This document shows positions 41,729-50,620 of a stretch of DNA of 64,000 bases, piece after piece; within the stretch, counting starts at the first letter, position 1, and each line of letters opens with the position of its first letter. The notes beneath the pieces are model-generated. The model did not search any database. It was not told the origin of the DNA and was given only the letters and a program-made list of their open reading frames with translations. Origin of the DNA: Pedobacter frigidisoli (lineage in GTDB: Bacteria; Bacteroidota; Bacteroidia; Sphingobacteriales; Sphingobacteriaceae); the NCBI RefSeq assembly GCF_004331675.1, contig NZ_SJSN01000014.1, positions 62,001 to 126,000 on the forward strand. Direction: 5' to 3'. The translations under genes were made by a program, and so were the position numbers.

Positions 41729-42580
41729 TTACCTAAGCATCCCAACTAACTTTATGCACTCAACTGCTTCCTTTACATCATGTACCCTTAAAATTCCAGC
41801 GCCTTTTTGTAGCGCAATGGTATTTAAAACTGAAGTTCCATTTAATGCCTCCGCGGCACTTGTTCCTAAGATTTTATGAATCATTCCCTTGCGGGAGAAT
41901 CCAACTAAAATGGGCAACTTAAATATTTCAAAGGCTTCCATTCGGTTGAGCAAATCGTAATTGTGTTCGATAGTTTTGCCAAATCCAAATCCAGGATCGA
42001 TAATTACGTCATGAATATTGAGAGCCTTTAAAGCTGCTATTTTCTTCCCAAGGTAATCGATCACATCCAACAGAACATCATTGTAAACTGGATTCTGCTG
42101 CATCGTTTGGGGCGTCCCTTGCATGTGCATCATGATGTATGGAACTTGTAATTTACCCACCGTTTCGAACATTTGTTCATCCATATCGCCCGCGGCTATA
42201 TCGTTAATAATGTGCGCTCCGGCTAAAATCGTTTCCTCCGCAACTTTCGCCCTAAAGGTATCAATAGAAATAATCGCTTCTGGAAATTCTCTTACTAAGC
42301 TTTCGATTACAGGAATGAGCCTATTTAACTCTTCATCAGTAGTAATATCTTTTGCACCCGGTCTGGATGAATATCCGCCAATATCTATAAAGGTTGCACC
42401 CTCATTTAAAAATTGTTCGGTTTTTTTAATGGCTTCTTCTATGGTTTTTGTTCGGCTATCGCTGAAAAAGGAATCGGGTGTAATATTCAATATTCCCATC
42501 ACCTTTGGTGTACTTAAATCGATTAATTTCCCCTTGATATTTAAGCTTTGTTTAGCTTTAAAAAAGTTTTTTTCTGCCAT
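41729..42580 (-). CDS. folP: Dihydropteroate synthase
   Basis: FolP joins p-aminobenzoate to dihydropterin pyrophosphate in folate synthesis and is the sulfonamide target. The 283-residue TIM barrel has MGILNITPDSF (28-38), DIGGYSSRPGA (loop 2), NDIAAG, and the C-terminal LRVHDV block. Start at 42580 is followed immediately by a charged stretch leading to the first strand. It is divergent from the DUF1599 gene across 93 bases, and co-directional with cdaA. Confidence 0.96.
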   Translation of the reverse strand: MAEKNFFKAKQSLNIKGKLIDLSTPKVMGILNITPDSFFSDSRTKTIEEAIKKTEQFLNEGATFIDIGGYSSRPGAKDITTDEELNRLIPVIESLVREFPEAIISIDTFRAKVAEETILAGAHIINDIAAGDMDEQMFETVGKLQVPYIMMHMQGTPQTMQQNPVYNDVLLDVIDYLGKKIAALKALNIHDVIIDPGFGFGKTIEHNYDLLNRMEAFEIFKLPILVGFSRKGMIHKILGTSAAEALNGTSVLNTIALQKGAGILRVHDVKEAVECIKLVGMLR

Positions 42581-42673
42581 AATAAACCCTTTCGGGATTT
42601 GGGTTTCGCTTTAAAAATGTATCTTTAGCCTTTGTCTTTTCAGAACAAAAATACACTAAAAACTAAATAATTA

Positions 42674-43225
42674 TTGGCTTTGGCACAAACAAATACCTCT
42701 GTAGAATTTGATGAAGTGATTGCGGTTTGCAGATCATTATTTTTAAAAAAGACCAAAGATTATGGTACTGCGTGGCGCATTTTAAGGCTCAGCTCTATCA
42801 CGGATCAAATTTTTATTAAGGCACAGCGTATCCGTACCTTGGAAGAAAAAAAAGTGAGCAAGGTAGGGGAGAACACCACTTCAGAATACATTGGGATTGT
42901 TAATTATTGCGTAATTGCGATGATGCAGTTGGAGCTTACAGATGCCGATCCAAATGAAATGCCTTTTGCTCAAGTAGAAACTTCTTTTGAAGAAAAGGTA
43001 ACAGAAACCAAGGATTTAATGTTTGCCAAAAACCACGATTATGGTGAGGCTTGGAGAGATATGCGCATTAGTTCCTTAACAGATTTAATTTTGATGAAGA
43101 TTTTTAGGGTGAAGCAAATTGAAGATAACGAAGGACAAACCCTGGCTTCAGAAGGTGTAAAGGCAAATTATCAAGATATGCTAAACTATTCGGTTTTTGC
43201 ATTAATTAAATTAGGTGTTAAATAA
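42674..43225 (+). CDS. DUF1599 protein (tandem-duplicated domain)
   Basis: 183 residues made of two copies of one domain: 11-88 and 105-181. Each has the pattern F(D/E)E..…LF.KK..DYG.AWR..R.SS.TD....K..R…, ending in a hydrophobic stretch NY. …A…. DUF1599 has been linked to nucleotide modification or pyrophosphatase-like folds; its job is unknown. The start is TTG; no ATG lies in frame before the conserved part. The stop overlaps the next start by one base. Confidence 0.82.
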   Translation: MALAQTNTSVEFDEVIAVCRSLFLKKTKDYGTAWRILRLSSITDQIFIKAQRIRTLEEKKVSKVGENTTSEYIGIVNYCVIAMMQLELTDADPNEMPFAQVETSFEEKVTETKDLMFAKNHDYGEAWRDMRISSLTDLILMKIFRVKQIEDNEGQTLASEGVKANYQDMLNYSVFALIKLGVK

Positions 43226-44376
43226 TGAGAGATAAAATATTAGGCTTTTCCAGATTTTTCGTCGGCGCATTATTCATCTTCTCAGGCCTTATAAAAGCCA
43301 ACGATCCGCTTGGATTTGGCTATAAACTGCAAGAATATTTCGAAGTGTTCCACATGAACTTTCTAAGTGGAGCAGCGACTGGAATTGCAATCTTACTCTG
43401 TACGCTGGAAATTGTACTTGGGGCTTTGTTGCTCTTAGGTTTTTGGAGCAAAAAAGTTGCGTGGGGTTTGTTATTACTCATCATCTTTTTCACGTTATTA
43501 ACTTTTGTTTCAGCTGCATTTAAAGTGGTAACAAGTTGTGGCTGCTTTGGCGATGCTATTCCGCTTACACCTTGGCAATCGTTTGGAAAAGATTTAATTT
43601 TATTGGTGCTCATTATTATTATTTTCATCAATAAAAATCATATTCAACCTTTATTTAAGAAAGAATCTACCCAGAGAAATATTGCCATTGCTGTAACCGC
43701 AATCTCTTTAGCTTTTGGCTTGTTTACCTACAACGTGCTTCCAATTATCGATTTTCTACCCTATAAAGTAGGTGCGCACATACCATCATTAATGGTTATT
43801 CCTCCCGGAGAAAAGCCAGATGAATTTGAGATTATGTATCACCTGAAGAATAAAAAAACCAAGGAAGAAAAAGATTTAAGCGATAAGGCTTATTTAAAAA
43901 CAGAGATTTGGAAAGATAACAATTGGGAGATTATTGGAGAACCTATAAAACGCTTGGTTAAAAAAGGCTTTGAACCAAAAATTAAGGATTTAATTATCAC
44001 CGATGCATCGGGTACGGATTATACGAAAGAACTGATTGAAAATCCTTACTACAGTTTAATTTTTGTTGCTTATGATCTCAATAATACAAACGAGCAAGCC
44101 ATAGGTAAATTAAATGCTTTGGCCATAAATGCCACTCAACAATTTAATATTCGTACGGTTTTATTAACTTCAAATTCAGCTCAAGATGCTGAAGCCTTTA
44201 TTAAAAGGAATAATCTTTTTTCAGAGGTTTTTTATGCTGATGCCGTACCCTTAAAGAGTATGGTTCGGGCCAATCCTGGAGTCTTGCTTTTAAAAAATGG
44301 CGTAATTGTTAATAAATGGAACAACCACAATGTTCCAACTTTCGATCAGTTAAGTAGAAAATACTTCGATAAATAA
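43225..44376 (+). CDS. BT_3928-like membrane protein with DoxX/MauE and thioredoxin-like parts
   Basis: 383 residues. Residues 1-145 hold four hydrophobic segments resembling DoxX/MauE (FVGALFIFSGLIKANDPLGFGYKLQEYF), with Cys residues in a SCGCFGD motif near 109. The rest (about 155-383) is soluble, periplasmic and thioredoxin-like in secondary structure, without a CxxC. It may assist protein or redox maturation; function unknown. It is translationally coupled to its neighbours (one-base overlaps at both ends). Confidence 0.82.
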   Translation: MRDKILGFSRFFVGALFIFSGLIKANDPLGFGYKLQEYFEVFHMNFLSGAATGIAILLCTLEIVLGALLLLGFWSKKVAWGLLLLIIFFTLLTFVSAAFKVVTSCGCFGDAIPLTPWQSFGKDLILLVLIIIIFINKNHIQPLFKKESTQRNIAIAVTAISLAFGLFTYNVLPIIDFLPYKVGAHIPSLMVIPPGEKPDEFEIMYHLKNKKTKEEKDLSDKAYLKTEIWKDNNWEIIGEPIKRLVKKGFEPKIKDLIITDASGTDYTKELIENPYYSLIFVAYDLNNTNEQAIGKLNALAINATQQFNIRTVLLTSNSAQDAEAFIKRNNLFSEVFYADAVPLKSMVRANPGVLLLKNGVIVNKWNNHNVPTFDQLSRKYFDK

Positions 44377-45431
44377 TGATTGGTTACGCACTAAAAAAAC
44401 TGATGTATGGTTTTCTGGTTATGGCCGGAGTAATATTGGTGGTTTTCGTGCTTTTTAATATCTTACCTGGTGATCCAGCACGAATGACAATGGGGCAACG
44501 GTCTGATGTTCAATCTTTAGAGGCTGTGCGAAAAGAGTTTGGTTTGGATCGTTCAAAACCAATGCAATTTGTTTTGTATATAAACGATCTATCGCCTATT
44601 AGTTATTTGGATAATGATAGTACAACTCAAAAGAAATATCATTACGCCAAAATAGTTAGTTTCGATAAAAAAGCTTTAGTGGTGAAGTGGCCTTACTTAA
44701 GGAGTTCGTATCAAACCAAACGAGATGTAACGGCAATATTATCAGAGACTGTTCCGAACACATTTATTTTGGCGCTTACCGCCATGGTTTTTGCAACAAT
44801 TATTGGTGTGTTTCTAGGTGTAATCTCAGCAGTTTACAAGGATTCTTGGATTGATAAATCGGCTAATGCATTTGCAATTGTAGGTATTTCTGCACCATCA
44901 TTCTTTGCGGGAATTATTATCGCCTGGCTTTTTGGCTTTGTTTTAAGTGAATATACTGGCTTGAAAATGAGCGGCAGTTTATATTCTTATGATCCCTTTA
45001 ATGGCGAAGTATTGACGCTAAGAAATTTATGGCTTCCGATGATAACCTTGGGTTTAAGGCCTTTGGCGATTATTGTGCAATTGACCAGAAGTGCCATGTT
45101 GGATGTTTTGGCTCAAGATTATATTCGTACAGCAAGAGCAAAAGGATTGGGCAGAAATGCAATTATTTATAAACATGCTTTAAAAAATGCGATGAATCCT
45201 GTAATCACAGCAATTTCTGGCTGGTTTGCGTCATTGCTTGCTGGATCATTTTTTGTAGAATATATTTTTGGTTACAATGGATTAGGAAGAACAACTGTTG
45301 CGGCATTAGAAATGTCTGATTTTCCCGTCGTAATGGGATCGATACTTTTTATCGCTTTCGTTTTTGTGGTGATTAATATATTGGTGGATATTCTTTATGC
45401 TTATGTGGATCCAAGAGTAAAATTGGCTTAA
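44376..45431 (+). CDS. ABC transporter permease, DppB/OppB type
   Basis: The 351-residue permease has an N-terminal helix, a long periplasmic loop (about 30-120) and five more helices, with the ATPase-contacting EAA loop DYIRTARAKGLGRN near 249-262. It belongs to the peptide/nickel/opine permease group. The partner permease, ATPase and binding protein are not in the window. It overlaps the BT_3928-like stop by one base. Its stop codon lies at the start of a family D repeat arm. Confidence 0.88.
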   Translation: MIGYALKKLMYGFLVMAGVILVVFVLFNILPGDPARMTMGQRSDVQSLEAVRKEFGLDRSKPMQFVLYINDLSPISYLDNDSTTQKKYHYAKIVSFDKKALVVKWPYLRSSYQTKRDVTAILSETVPNTFILALTAMVFATIIGVFLGVISAVYKDSWIDKSANAFAIVGISAPSFFAGIIIAWLFGFVLSEYTGLKMSGSLYSYDPFNGEVLTLRNLWLPMITLGLRPLAIIVQLTRSAMLDVLAQDYIRTARAKGLGRNAIIYKHALKNAMNPVITAISGWFASLLAGSFFVEYIFGYNGLGRTTVAALEMSDFPVVMGSILFIAFVFVVINILVDILYAYVDPRVKLA

Positions 45432-45554
45432 CCCCCCAGCCCCCTGAAGGGGGAGTGAAAAGCATGTAGGAAACACATGAATTAAAAAATATAACTAAAA
45501 CATTATATATGACCGTTGGAAATTCAAGTTCCCCTTTAGGGGCGGAGGGGTTAA
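45429..45554. repeat. Family D repeat overlapping the permease stop and the aroK N-terminus
   Basis: TTAACCCCCCAGCCCCCTGA (from 45429, including the permease TAA) pairs with TCCCCTTTAGGGGCGGAGGG followed by GTTAA (45530-45554). The right arm lies inside the aroK reading frame and encodes Ser-Pro-Leu-Gly-Ala-Glu-Gly-Leu. Confidence 0.85.
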
Positions 45555-46051
45555 TCTTTCTTATCGGATATATGGGCTGCGGTAAAAGCACAAAGGCAAA
45601 GCAATTAGCGCATCGTTTAGAATGTCCTGTTGTTGACTTAGATGCGGAAATCGTTGCCAAATCTGGCAAAACCATTGCCGAATATTTCGCTGAATTTGGG
45701 GAAGATGGTTTTAGAAATTACGAAAGTGAAATGCTTAAAACATTCGATTATCCAAAAACTTGCGTCATCGCTACTGGCGGAGGTTTGCCATGCTTCTTTG
45801 ATAATATGGATTGGATGAACGCCAACGGAGAAACGGTTTACCTTCAAATGGAACCTGCTGCATTGGTTTCCAGATTGCACAATCGTCAAAAACGCCCATT
45901 AATTAAAGATTTGGATGATGAACAACTTTTAGATTTTATAAAAGTTAAACTTCAGGAAAGAGAACCATTTTATACTAAAGCCAAGGTAATTGTAGATGCC
46001 TTTGATTTAGATGCCGAACAGTTGGAAGAAGCGATAAGGAAAAAAAATTAG
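45509..46051 (+). CDS. aroK: Shikimate kinase with a repeat-encoded N-terminus
   Basis: The enzyme phosphorylates shikimate in the aromatic amino acid pathway. The 180 residues have the P-loop GYMGCGKST (20-28), shikimate-binding DLD(A)EI (43-48), GGG in ATGGGLP and the lid RLHNRQKRPLI. The conserved part begins at Leu15-Ile16 (LIFLIGYMG). The fourteen residues before it are not part of the fold and residues 7-15 (SSPLGAEGL) are encoded by the right arm of a family D repeat. The start ATG lies in the repeat spacer. A shorter start at an internal non-ATG is possible but none is good. Confidence 0.9.
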   Translation: MTVGNSSSPLGAEGLIFLIGYMGCGKSTKAKQLAHRLECPVVDLDAEIVAKSGKTIAEYFAEFGEDGFRNYESEMLKTFDYPKTCVIATGGGLPCFFDNMDWMNANGETVYLQMEPAALVSRLHNRQKRPLIKDLDDEQLLDFIKVKLQEREPFYTKAKVIVDAFDLDAEQLEEAIRKKN

Positions 46052-47515
46052 CTAATTCACTAAATCCTGATCAATTATTTTAGCTGATAACAAAGCCAAA
46101 GGTATTCCACCTCCGGGATGAACACTTCCCCCACAAAAATAAAGTCCATCGATTTTCGAACTGAAGTTTGAATGCCTCATAAAAGCCGCAAATTTGTTGT
46201 TTGAGCTGTTTCCATAAAGGGAGCCTTGATAAGATCCAGTTTTGTTTTCTATACTTCTCGGATCGAGAATTTGCTCACAAATAATGTTCTCAGCAATATC
46301 AACTTTTAATATTCGACTTATCTTATTTAGGATGTTTTTTTTTGCATCAATAATTAGGGTATCCCAATTTTGCCCATTATTTGATGGAACATTAATCATT
46401 ACAAACCAATTTTCACAGTCTGCAGGAGCATCAGATTGAAAATGTTTTGAGGTAATATTAATGTAAATGGTTGGATCGTTATAAATCGTTTTCGCTGTCC
46501 AAATCGCATCAAATTCTGCTTTGTAGTTTTCCGCAAAAAGAATGTTATGTAATCCCAATTCTGGATAATCACCTCTTACTCCCCAATAAAAAATCAGCGC
46601 AGAACTGCTTCTTTCCTGACTTAAAAGTTTCTCGGGAGAAGATAGGTTTTTGAGCAGATTCCGATAAGTGAACCAAATATCTAAATTGGAAGTCACCACA
46701 TCAGCAGCAATCGTTTTTTTATCAATTGTAATTCCAGTGACTTTATTCCTTTCATAAGTTATTTTATCAACCTTGGAATTAAAATGAAATTTTACGCCCA
46801 AATCTTTAGCCAATTTTAGTAGAGATTTTGTGATGCTATACATTCCATTTTTAGGTAGAAAAGCACCAAAATGAAATTCAAAATGCGGAATTACATTTAG
46901 TGTTGCTGGTGCCTGATATGGATTTGACCCATTGTAAGTAGCATATCTATTAAAAAGTTGCACAATTCTATCATCCTTAAAAAAGGATTTGTTTGCGCTT
47001 GCTTGACTTCTGAAAGCATCTATTTTTCCGAAGCGAAATACAGATTTCAGCGTGTCCCAGTGTAAATAGCTTTTTATTTTATGAAGCGACCTTTCTAAAA
47101 AAACTTTGTTGGTTACCTCATAAATAGTTTCACTTTTTTTGAGGAATCGATGTACTTCACTTGCTGTAGAATTTGTCTTTTGTTCAATTTCAACAGCAAA
47201 CTTATCAATATCGGCATGAGCAGTTAATCTCAATCCATCTTCATAAAAGTATCTGCAAACTTCATCTAATTGCTCGTAATCAAAGTAGTCCTTTGGGTTT
47301 TTGCCAGCCAAGGTAAAGAGTTCATCTACATATTGGGGCATGGTAAAAAGACTTGGTCCGGCATCAAATCTGAAACCATTAATGTTGATTTCTGCCAGTT
47401 TGCCTCCCGCATGTGGATTTGCTTCAAAAACTTCAACCTCATATCCCTTTATGGCCATCCTTATAGCAGAAGCTATTCCTGCAATTCCAGCACCGATGAT
47501 TATTGCTTTTGGCAT
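46052..47515 (-). CDS. CrtD/CrtI-like carotenoid desaturase
   Basis: The 487-residue flavoprotein begins with an FAD motif IIIGAGIAGIASAIR (5-19) followed by HAGGKLAEININGFRFDAGPSLF (partly shown), and ends with SVHPGGGIPLALLSAKI, the phytoene-desaturase family C-terminus. It best resembles CrtD (3,4-desaturase acting on 1-hydroxycarotenoids) in flexixanthin- or myxol-like pathways, where CruF supplies the 1-hydroxyl group. cruF and crtW are present at 56851 and 58459. It is 2 bases upstream of the M28 gene's stop region and convergent with aroK. The CrtD versus CrtI assignment is uncertain. Confidence 0.82.
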   Translation of the reverse strand: MPKAIIIGAGIAGIASAIRMAIKGYEVEVFEANPHAGGKLAEININGFRFDAGPSLFTMPQYVDELFTLAGKNPKDYFDYEQLDEVCRYFYEDGLRLTAHADIDKFAVEIEQKTNSTASEVHRFLKKSETIYEVTNKVFLERSLHKIKSYLHWDTLKSVFRFGKIDAFRSQASANKSFFKDDRIVQLFNRYATYNGSNPYQAPATLNVIPHFEFHFGAFLPKNGMYSITKSLLKLAKDLGVKFHFNSKVDKITYERNKVTGITIDKKTIAADVVTSNLDIWFTYRNLLKNLSSPEKLLSQERSSSALIFYWGVRGDYPELGLHNILFAENYKAEFDAIWTAKTIYNDPTIYINITSKHFQSDAPADCENWFVMINVPSNNGQNWDTLIIDAKKNILNKISRILKVDIAENIICEQILDPRSIENKTGSYQGSLYGNSSNNKFAAFMRHSNFSSKIDGLYFCGGSVHPGGGIPLALLSAKIIDQDLVN

Positions 47516-47517
47516 CG

Positions 47518-49221
47518 TTACCTCAACTCCTCTAAATATACTTTTGTTTGCTGCTCCAACTCATTCGTGGCAACTTTGATCGTAGAGCCTACTTTGGTAG
47601 TCTCCGCATTCACTGGCATTTTATTAATTGTTGCGAGTGCATCTACGTACCATTTGCTCCATACTTCAATAATATGTTTTTCTGCAGCAGCAGGTTTGCC
47701 ATCTGCTATTGCTTTTTTACTGAGCTCGAATTCTGTTTTTAAACGAGCCAATCCATCAGTTTTAACCTGAGCTACAGTCGCTATTCCCGTGTTTTGATCA
47801 GCAGAAATTAAAGCATAAGCCGCTGTTAATCCGCTTACGCCAACATTCTTCATTTCGGTTGGAGAAACCTTATCAATTCTATCATTGTCGGTGTGATAAA
47901 AAACGTCGGTAAAGTGCCACATCAATAAGCCTGGAATTTTGTTTTGAAGAAACGGAGTATGATCACTTCCGCCCTCGAAAGGATTGTAGTTAACAGTCCA
48001 GTTTGCAAACTTGCCTTGAGTTTTGCAGATATCAAAAATAAAATCGTTAAAATAATGTGGGAAGAGATCTTTTTCGCCAACATCGCCAGCGCCCCATTCC
48101 GTGTGTTTATCCGTTCCCCTTGTCCAAATGGCAGATGGATCTGGCATCTTTTCAATAAGGAATGAACCGCCAGTTTTTTTGGTGTCTTCGCCAACCATGT
48201 CTAAGCTCATGCCCCACATTATTCCTTTCGCATGGGCAGTATCTTCGGTAATGTATCGCTTAGTAGAAACAATTTCATCGCCCCACAAAAATGTAAGTGT
48301 ACGTAGAGGAGTAATCTTTTTTGCTTGATATAGTTCAGCCGTTAATCTGGCCATTTCTGCCAAAGTACCAACACCACTTGCATTATCATTTGCACCAGGT
48401 TCTTGAACGTGTGCACTGAAAACAAAGCGTTCATCAGGTTTAATACTACCTTTTACATTGGCAACTATAGTCAATTCTTTGGAAGTATAAATTTTGGTTT
48501 GAATATTAACTTTTAATTTGGTTGTGCCTTTTAAGCAAGTGGCTTTTAATTTTTCTTTTGCTGCATAAGATAAAAGCAAGGTCCACACTTCGCTGTTGGC
48601 TTTCATACTGCCAAACTGAATCGATGTTTGATGAATTTCAGGCTGTGTATATTTGGGCATCGAATAACCTAAAACTCCAATTGCTCCGGCTTTTGTTGCC
48701 AATTGAAGCAAACGCGATGGATGATTTTCGGAAAATACGATTTTTCCCTTTAGGTCTATTTTCTCCAGATCTGCGGGTGATGTTTTCTCCAGAAAAACAA
48801 CTTCAGCAGTAACGCCACCAGTCGGTGTAGATCCACAATTGATGGGAATCATGTTGCGATTGGTTTTGTACGAGATTAAGGGTTTTGATTCGCCAACGAT
48901 ATCAATGTTTGCATCTACAGGCTCCCAAGTATTATTCTTCATGGAACGTTTTTCTATTCGATAAGTTAATGGCGCCTCAAATTCATTTTGTTTCTGTTCT
49001 ACAAATCCAGCCTTTTTTAAAATGCTTTCTACATAATGGATGCTGGCATTAAAACCCGTATTGCCTGGAACGCGAAAATATTTTTCTACAAAGGCAGTAG
49101 TTTCATAAGCATTTTTCTCTTTGAAGCCATTACGGGTAAGCTTAAAATATTGATCGGTTGTGTTTTGAGCGTAAGTTCCCAATCCAGCAAAAAGTAGCGC
49201 TAAAAGTATCCTTGTTTTCAT
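47518..49221 (-). CDS. Secreted M28 family zinc peptidase
   Basis: 567 residues with a signal peptide (about 1-18, …GLGTYAQ) and a PA-like insertion (about 130-230). Metal-site features are FSAHVQEPGANDNASGVG (His and Asp), WGDEI (Glu), MSLDMVGED and a late GGSDHTPF His. It is longer than the 12860 enzyme and diverged. It likely releases amino acids from peptides outside the inner membrane. It ends 2 bases before the CrtD-like start, on the same strand. Confidence 0.85.
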   Translation of the reverse strand: MKTRILLALLFAGLGTYAQNTTDQYFKLTRNGFKEKNAYETTAFVEKYFRVPGNTGFNASIHYVESILKKAGFVEQKQNEFEAPLTYRIEKRSMKNNTWEPVDANIDIVGESKPLISYKTNRNMIPINCGSTPTGGVTAEVVFLEKTSPADLEKIDLKGKIVFSENHPSRLLQLATKAGAIGVLGYSMPKYTQPEIHQTSIQFGSMKANSEVWTLLLSYAAKEKLKATCLKGTTKLKVNIQTKIYTSKELTIVANVKGSIKPDERFVFSAHVQEPGANDNASGVGTLAEMARLTAELYQAKKITPLRTLTFLWGDEIVSTKRYITEDTAHAKGIMWGMSLDMVGEDTKKTGGSFLIEKMPDPSAIWTRGTDKHTEWGAGDVGEKDLFPHYFNDFIFDICKTQGKFANWTVNYNPFEGGSDHTPFLQNKIPGLLMWHFTDVFYHTDNDRIDKVSPTEMKNVGVSGLTAAYALISADQNTGIATVAQVKTDGLARLKTEFELSKKAIADGKPAAAEKHIIEVWSKWYVDALATINKMPVNAETTKVGSTIKVATNELEQQTKVYLEELR

Positions 49222-49337
49222 TGTTAAATTAAAAGCGAAAGATACTAAGAATATGAATCAACTTTAATTAAAATGAGATGAGCTAAACCGTTATTTTATC
49301 AGATAATTAAATTAATAGTATATATATTCTCAATTTT

Positions 49338-49441
49338 AACTACGTAATTGTAATATTTGATGTTAGATTTGCATGGTTAATTGATGTTGAATTTTAGTTT
49401 CAAACTATGTAATTGTAATATTTAATATTAGATTTGCATAG
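49338..49441 (+). promoter_or_regulatory. Duplicated promoter segment upstream of the DUF4143 ATPase
   Basis: Two 39-base direct copies, 49338-49376 and 49403-49441, match at 35 positions. Each holds GTAATTGTAATATTT and the -7 box TAGATTTG (49364-49371 and 49429-49436). The start codon of the ATPase follows the second copy by one base; in the first copy the corresponding ATG opens only a three-codon frame (Met-Val-Asn-stop). Confidence 0.75.
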
Positions 49442-50620
49442 ATGTTAAAGCGAAAATTAGAAGATATAGTTAGGCTTGACTTACTTAGAAGTCCTGTTGT
49501 GGCTTTAATGGGTCCACGCCAAGTTGGTAAATCAACCTTGGCTTTAGATATTATGGCTGAAATTCCGGCTGTGTATATAGATCTTGAGAATAGACTTGAT
49601 TTAGAAAAGGTAAAAGACATTGTTGCGTTTCATAACAATAATAGCGATAAATTAATTATACTGGACGAAATGCAACGCTTGCCAGAGATATTCACCGAGA
49701 TTAGGGGAATTGTTGATACGGAAAGACGAAAGGGAAATAAAGTAGGGCAATTTCTTTTTTTAGGTTCAGCTTCTTTAGAGCTTCTAAAACAATCGAGCGA
49801 ATCGTTGGCTGGGCGTATTTCTTATTTGGAACTTTTTCCAATTGATGTGCTGGAATATGCCGATGCCGATTTAGATAAAATGAACGCTCTTTGGCTTAAA
49901 GGGGGTTTCCCTGAAAGTTTACTTGCCAAATCAGATAAAAACAGCTTAAGCTGGCGAAGAGATTTTATAAAAACATACTTAGAAAGAGATATTCCTCAAC
50001 TTGGGCCGCGTATTCCATCCGAAACATTAGAGCGGTTTTGGACAATGCTGGCACATAATCAAGGAACGGTGCTTAATGCTGCTCACTTAGCAAGAAACCT
50101 TGATGTGAGTGGTGTAACTATTGCCCGTTACTTAGATTTGATGGTCGATTTGCTCTTGGTAAAACGGCTAAAACCATGGACATTAAATGCAGGGAAAAGG
50201 CTTGTTCGCTCACCTAAAATTTATGTAAGGGATAGTGGACTTACCCACGCATTGCTAAATATTAATAGTTATAACGAATTACTTGGGCACCCTGTTGTTG
50301 GCGGTAGTTGGGAAGGTTTTGTGATCGAAAATATAATGTCGGTTATTCCTTTTGGGGCACAAACATTTTATTATGGTACGCCAGGTGGCGCAGAAATAGA
50401 TCTGATTATTGAGTTTAATGGTCAAGAAAAATGGGCGATAGAAATTAAACGAAGCTCTACACCATCTCTAAAAAAGGGCTTTTATATAGCCTGCGAAGAT
50501 GTACAACCAACTAAGCGCTACGTAATATATGCAGGTAAAGATACTTTTACCATGCAAGGCGGTGTAATTGCCTCCTCGCTTTACAGCCTAATGCAAGAAA
50601 TCGTAAATTATCAATCGTAA
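49442..50620 (+). CDS. AAA-type ATPase with DUF4143
   Basis: The 392 residues begin with a P-loop, GPRQVGKST (24-32), Walker B IILDEMQ (about 74-80), a sensor-like LFLGSAS, a winged-helix block (LARNLDVSGVTIARYLDLM) and a DUF4143 C-terminal nuclease-like region with E-x-K-type residues (AEIDLIIEF…WAIEIKRS). Such proteins are common, often mobile, and of unknown function, sometimes linked with toxin or defence contexts. The C-terminus ends in overlap with the convergent DoxX gene (10 bases). The duplicated promoter is unusual. Confidence 0.85.
   Translation: MLKRKLEDIVRLDLLRSPVVALMGPRQVGKSTLALDIMAEIPAVYIDLENRLDLEKVKDIVAFHNNNSDKLIILDEMQRLPEIFTEIRGIVDTERRKGNKVGQFLFLGSASLELLKQSSESLAGRISYLELFPIDVLEYADADLDKMNALWLKGGFPESLLAKSDKNSLSWRRDFIKTYLERDIPQLGPRIPSETLERFWTMLAHNQGTVLNAAHLARNLDVSGVTIARYLDLMVDLLLVKRLKPWTLNAGKRLVRSPKIYVRDSGLTHALLNINSYNELLGHPVVGGSWEGFVIENIMSVIPFGAQTFYYGTPGGAEIDLIIEFNGQEKWAIEIKRSSTPSLKKGFYIACEDVQPTKRYVIYAGKDTFTMQGGVIASSLYSLMQEIVNYQS

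Noticed and set aside
42123..42614. 163-codon frame antisense to folP
   Set aside because: Antisense shadow of a certain gene, with no domain pattern of its own.
45373..45675. 100-codon minus-strand frame over the permease-aroK junction
   Set aside because: It is built from the family D repeat read backwards, antisense to aroK.
47270..47770. 166-codon plus-strand frame across the CrtD-like/M28 junction
   Set aside because: Antisense to two convincing genes; low-complexity and Cys-rich in an unlikely way.
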